From the NCBI RefSeq assembly GCF_009865135.1, contig NZ_WWGH01000001.1, positions 4,774,001-4,838,000 of the forward strand: a stretch of 64,000 nucleotides of DNA. Direction: 5' to 3'. The notes beneath the pieces are model-generated. The model did not search any database. It saw only the letters and a list, made by a program, of their open reading frames with translations, and was not told the DNA's origin. Source of the DNA: Streptomyces sp. SID8374. GTDB taxonomy: Bacteria > Actinomycetota > Actinomycetes > Streptomycetales > Streptomycetaceae. Both the position numbers and the translations under genes were made by a program. Positions 62,504-64,000 of this stretch are shown in pieces; position 1 is the stretch's first letter, and every line of letters starts with the position of its first letter.

Positions 62504-62599
62504 TCGGTCGCGGCGGTGGCTCCGGGCGGGCGGCGGGTCCTGTGAAAAACTGTTACCGACGGGTACCCAAAGGGTGCGGCTGGACATACTCTCGGCCTC

Positions 62600-64000
62600 A
62601 TGACGGACTCGCAGGCCCCTGACGCCCCTCTCGGTACGAACCCCGTCGCGGTCGCCCCCGCCGGCGTGCGCACGGCCGCCGATGTGGTCACCCCCGAGGT
62701 GATCGCCCAGCTGATCCGCGGCGTCGTCGGATCGGGCCGTACGGTCAACCACGCGCCGTTCACCGGCGAGAAGCTGGCCGACCTGCCCGAGTCCACGCCG
62801 GAGGACGTCGCCACCGCCTTCGACCGGGCCCGCGCCGCCCAGCCCGCCTGGGCCGCCACCCCCGTACGGCAGCGGGCCGCGATCCTGCTGCGCTTCCACG
62901 ACCTGGTCCTCAGCCGCCAGTCCGAGGTCCTCGACCTCATCCAGCTGGAGACCGGCAAGGCCCGCCTGCACGCCCACGAGGAGGTGCAGGCCGTCGCCGT
63001 CGCCGCCCGCCACTACGGGCGCAAGGCCGCCTCCTACCTCAAGCCCCGCCGCCACACCGGTGTCGTCCCGACCCTCACCAAGGTCACCGAGCTGCGCCAG
63101 CCGCGCGGGGTCGTCGGCCAGATCGCCCCCTGGAACTACCCCTTCGAGCTGTCCGTGGGCGACGCGCTGCCCGCGTTCGTCTCCGGCAACGCCGTCGTGA
63201 TGAAGCCCGACACCGAGACCGCGCTCACCGCGCTCTGGGCCCGTGACCTGCTCATCGAGGCCGGGCTGCCCGCCGAGGTCTTCCAGGTCGTGCTGGGCGA
63301 GGGACCCGTCGTCGGCCCCGAGGTCGTCAGCCGCGCCGACTACGTCTCCTTCACCGGCTCCACCCGCACCGGCCGCGAGGTCGCGATCGGCGCCGCCTCC
63401 CGGCTGGTCGGCGTCTCCCTGGAGCTGGGCGGCAAGAACGCCATGCTCGTCCTGAAGGACGCCGACGTGGAGAAGGCGGCGGCGGGCGCCGTCCGCGCCT
63501 GCTTCTCCTCCGCCGGACAGCTCTGCATCTCCATCGAGAGGCTGTACGTCCACGAGTCCGTCGCCGACGACTTCGTGGAGCGGTTCGCCACCCGGACCAG
63601 GGCCATGCGGCTCGGCAGCTCCCTCGCGTACGGCGCCGACATGGGCTCCCTCGTCGGCGAACGCCAGCTGGAGACGGTCAGCCGCCATGTCGCCGAGGCC
63701 GTCGAGAAGGGCGCCACGCTCATCGCGGGCGGGGTCGCGCGCCCCGACATCGGCCCGCTCTTCTACGAGCCGACCATCCTCGACGGCGTCGAGGCGCCGA
63801 TGGCCGTCTGCACCGAGGAGACCTTCGGCCCGGTCGTCTCCATCTACCGCTTCACCGACGAGGACGAGGTGATCGCGCTGGCCAACGCCACCCCGTACGG
63901 CCTCAACTCCAGCGTCTGGACCACCGATTCCAAGCGCGGCCACGAGGTCGCCGCCCGGCTGCGGACCGGCACCGTCAACATCAACGAGGGGTACGCCCCC
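62600..64000 (+). CDS. gabD2: Succinate-semialdehyde dehydrogenase (NADP-type, GabD2-like), cut by window end
   Basis: 467 codons are visible, still open at the last base. The aldehyde dehydrogenase landmarks are IAPWNYPFELSV, the catalytic Glu in SLELGGKNAMLV and the catalytic Cys in FSSAGQLCISIERL. It oxidises succinate semialdehyde to succinate (GABA catabolism); the substrate is assigned from overall similarity and could be another aldehyde. Dyads upstream suggest regulation. Confidence 0.88.
   Translation, partial: MTDSQAPDAPLGTNPVAVAPAGVRTAADVVTPEVIAQLIRGVVGSGRTVNHAPFTGEKLADLPESTPEDVATAFDRARAAQPAWAATPVRQRAAILLRFHDLVLSRQSEVLDLIQLETGKARLHAHEEVQAVAVAARHYGRKAASYLKPRRHTGVVPTLTKVTELRQPRGVVGQIAPWNYPFELSVGDALPAFVSGNAVVMKPDTETALTALWARDLLIEAGLPAEVFQVVLGEGPVVGPEVVSRADYVSFTGSTRTGREVAIGAASRLVGVSLELGGKNAMLVLKDADVEKAAAGAVRACFSSAGQLCISIERLYVHESVADDFVERFATRTRAMRLGSSLAYGADMGSLVGERQLETVSRHVAEAVEKGATLIAGGVARPDIGPLFYEPTILDGVEAPMAVCTEETFGPVVSIYRFTDEDEVIALANATPYGLNSSVWTTDSKRGHEVAARLRTGTVNINEGYAP

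Noticed and set aside
1..64000. tRNA, rRNA, prophage and IS elements
   Set aside because: Scanned for tRNA-like cloverleaf ends, integrase/transposase motifs and terminal inverted repeats; none recognised. Sensitive tools might still find small RNAs.

Overview
The window is high-GC (over 70 percent by eye) actinobacterial chromosome, almost certainly Streptomyces. Evidence: third-codon GC bias, frequent GTG starts with purine-rich ribosome binding sites, bldM next to a WhiB-family gene, CIRCE-controlled groES-groEL1, an ABC sugar operon with no ATPase gene, and a cluster of Ser/Thr protein kinases. The backbone alr, tsaE, tsaB, rimI, tsaD, groES, groEL1, whiB-like, ECF sigma, guaB, guaB3 is the same gene order known from Mycobacterium tuberculosis (alr to guaB3), so this is conserved core chromosome with accessory genes inserted. 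I saw no prophage, insertion sequence, CRISPR array, rRNA or tRNA.

Layout. 1-9.9 kb is regulatory and accessory: a 5'-truncated large LuxR/ATPase regulator, a DGPF/YCII protein with its ECF42-type sigma factor and a matching promoter, a small secreted protein, an XRE regulator translationally coupled to a SAM methyltransferase, and a PucR-like regulator with two tandem HTH modules. 10-13 kb holds a secreted M14 zinc carboxypeptidase, a VapBC-type toxin-antitoxin pair and a VanZ-like membrane protein. 13-25 kb is housekeeping: glmS, acpS, the NAD(P)HX repair enzyme, alr, and the tRNA t6A genes tsaE/tsaB/tsaD with rimI, the last ones overlapping by 4 bp. It ends in the fused remnants of two dead genes. 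25-31 kb has a TetR/MFS efflux pair, a VOC protein, a THUMP-like methyltransferase and a lipoprotein polysaccharide deacetylase. 31.8-34.1 kb is groES-groEL1 with two CIRCE operators. 34-40.5 kb is a binding protein/permease/permease/2-hydroxyacid dehydrogenase operon with a divergent DeoR-LacI hybrid regulator, whose putative boxes flank both promoters. 40.6-43.4 kb has a frameshifted beta-propeller gene, a MOSC protein and a LysR regulator. 43.5-48.7 kb is the developmental/purine block: whiB-like, bldM with a sigma-BldN-type promoter, a SigD-like ECF sigma, guaB and guaB3. 48.7-52.7 kb has a Pro-rich membrane protein, a nucleotide-sugar dehydrogenase lacking its catalytic cysteine, and aerobic glycerol-3-phosphate dehydrogenase. 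53-62.4 kb carries four consecutive kinase-type membrane proteins, one of them a pseudokinase split by a very long disordered insert. The window ends inside a succinate-semialdehyde dehydrogenase gene.

Themes worth a second look: (1) at least three, possibly seven, genes carry short tandem duplications at or just after their stop codons, clearest for acpS, tsaE and the ECF sigma gene; (2) several enzyme-family proteins have lost the defining catalytic residue (YkuD-like protein, nucleotide-sugar dehydrogenase, GuaB3, pseudokinase); (3) all four kinase-cluster proteins end in what looks like one diverged extracytoplasmic sensor fold.
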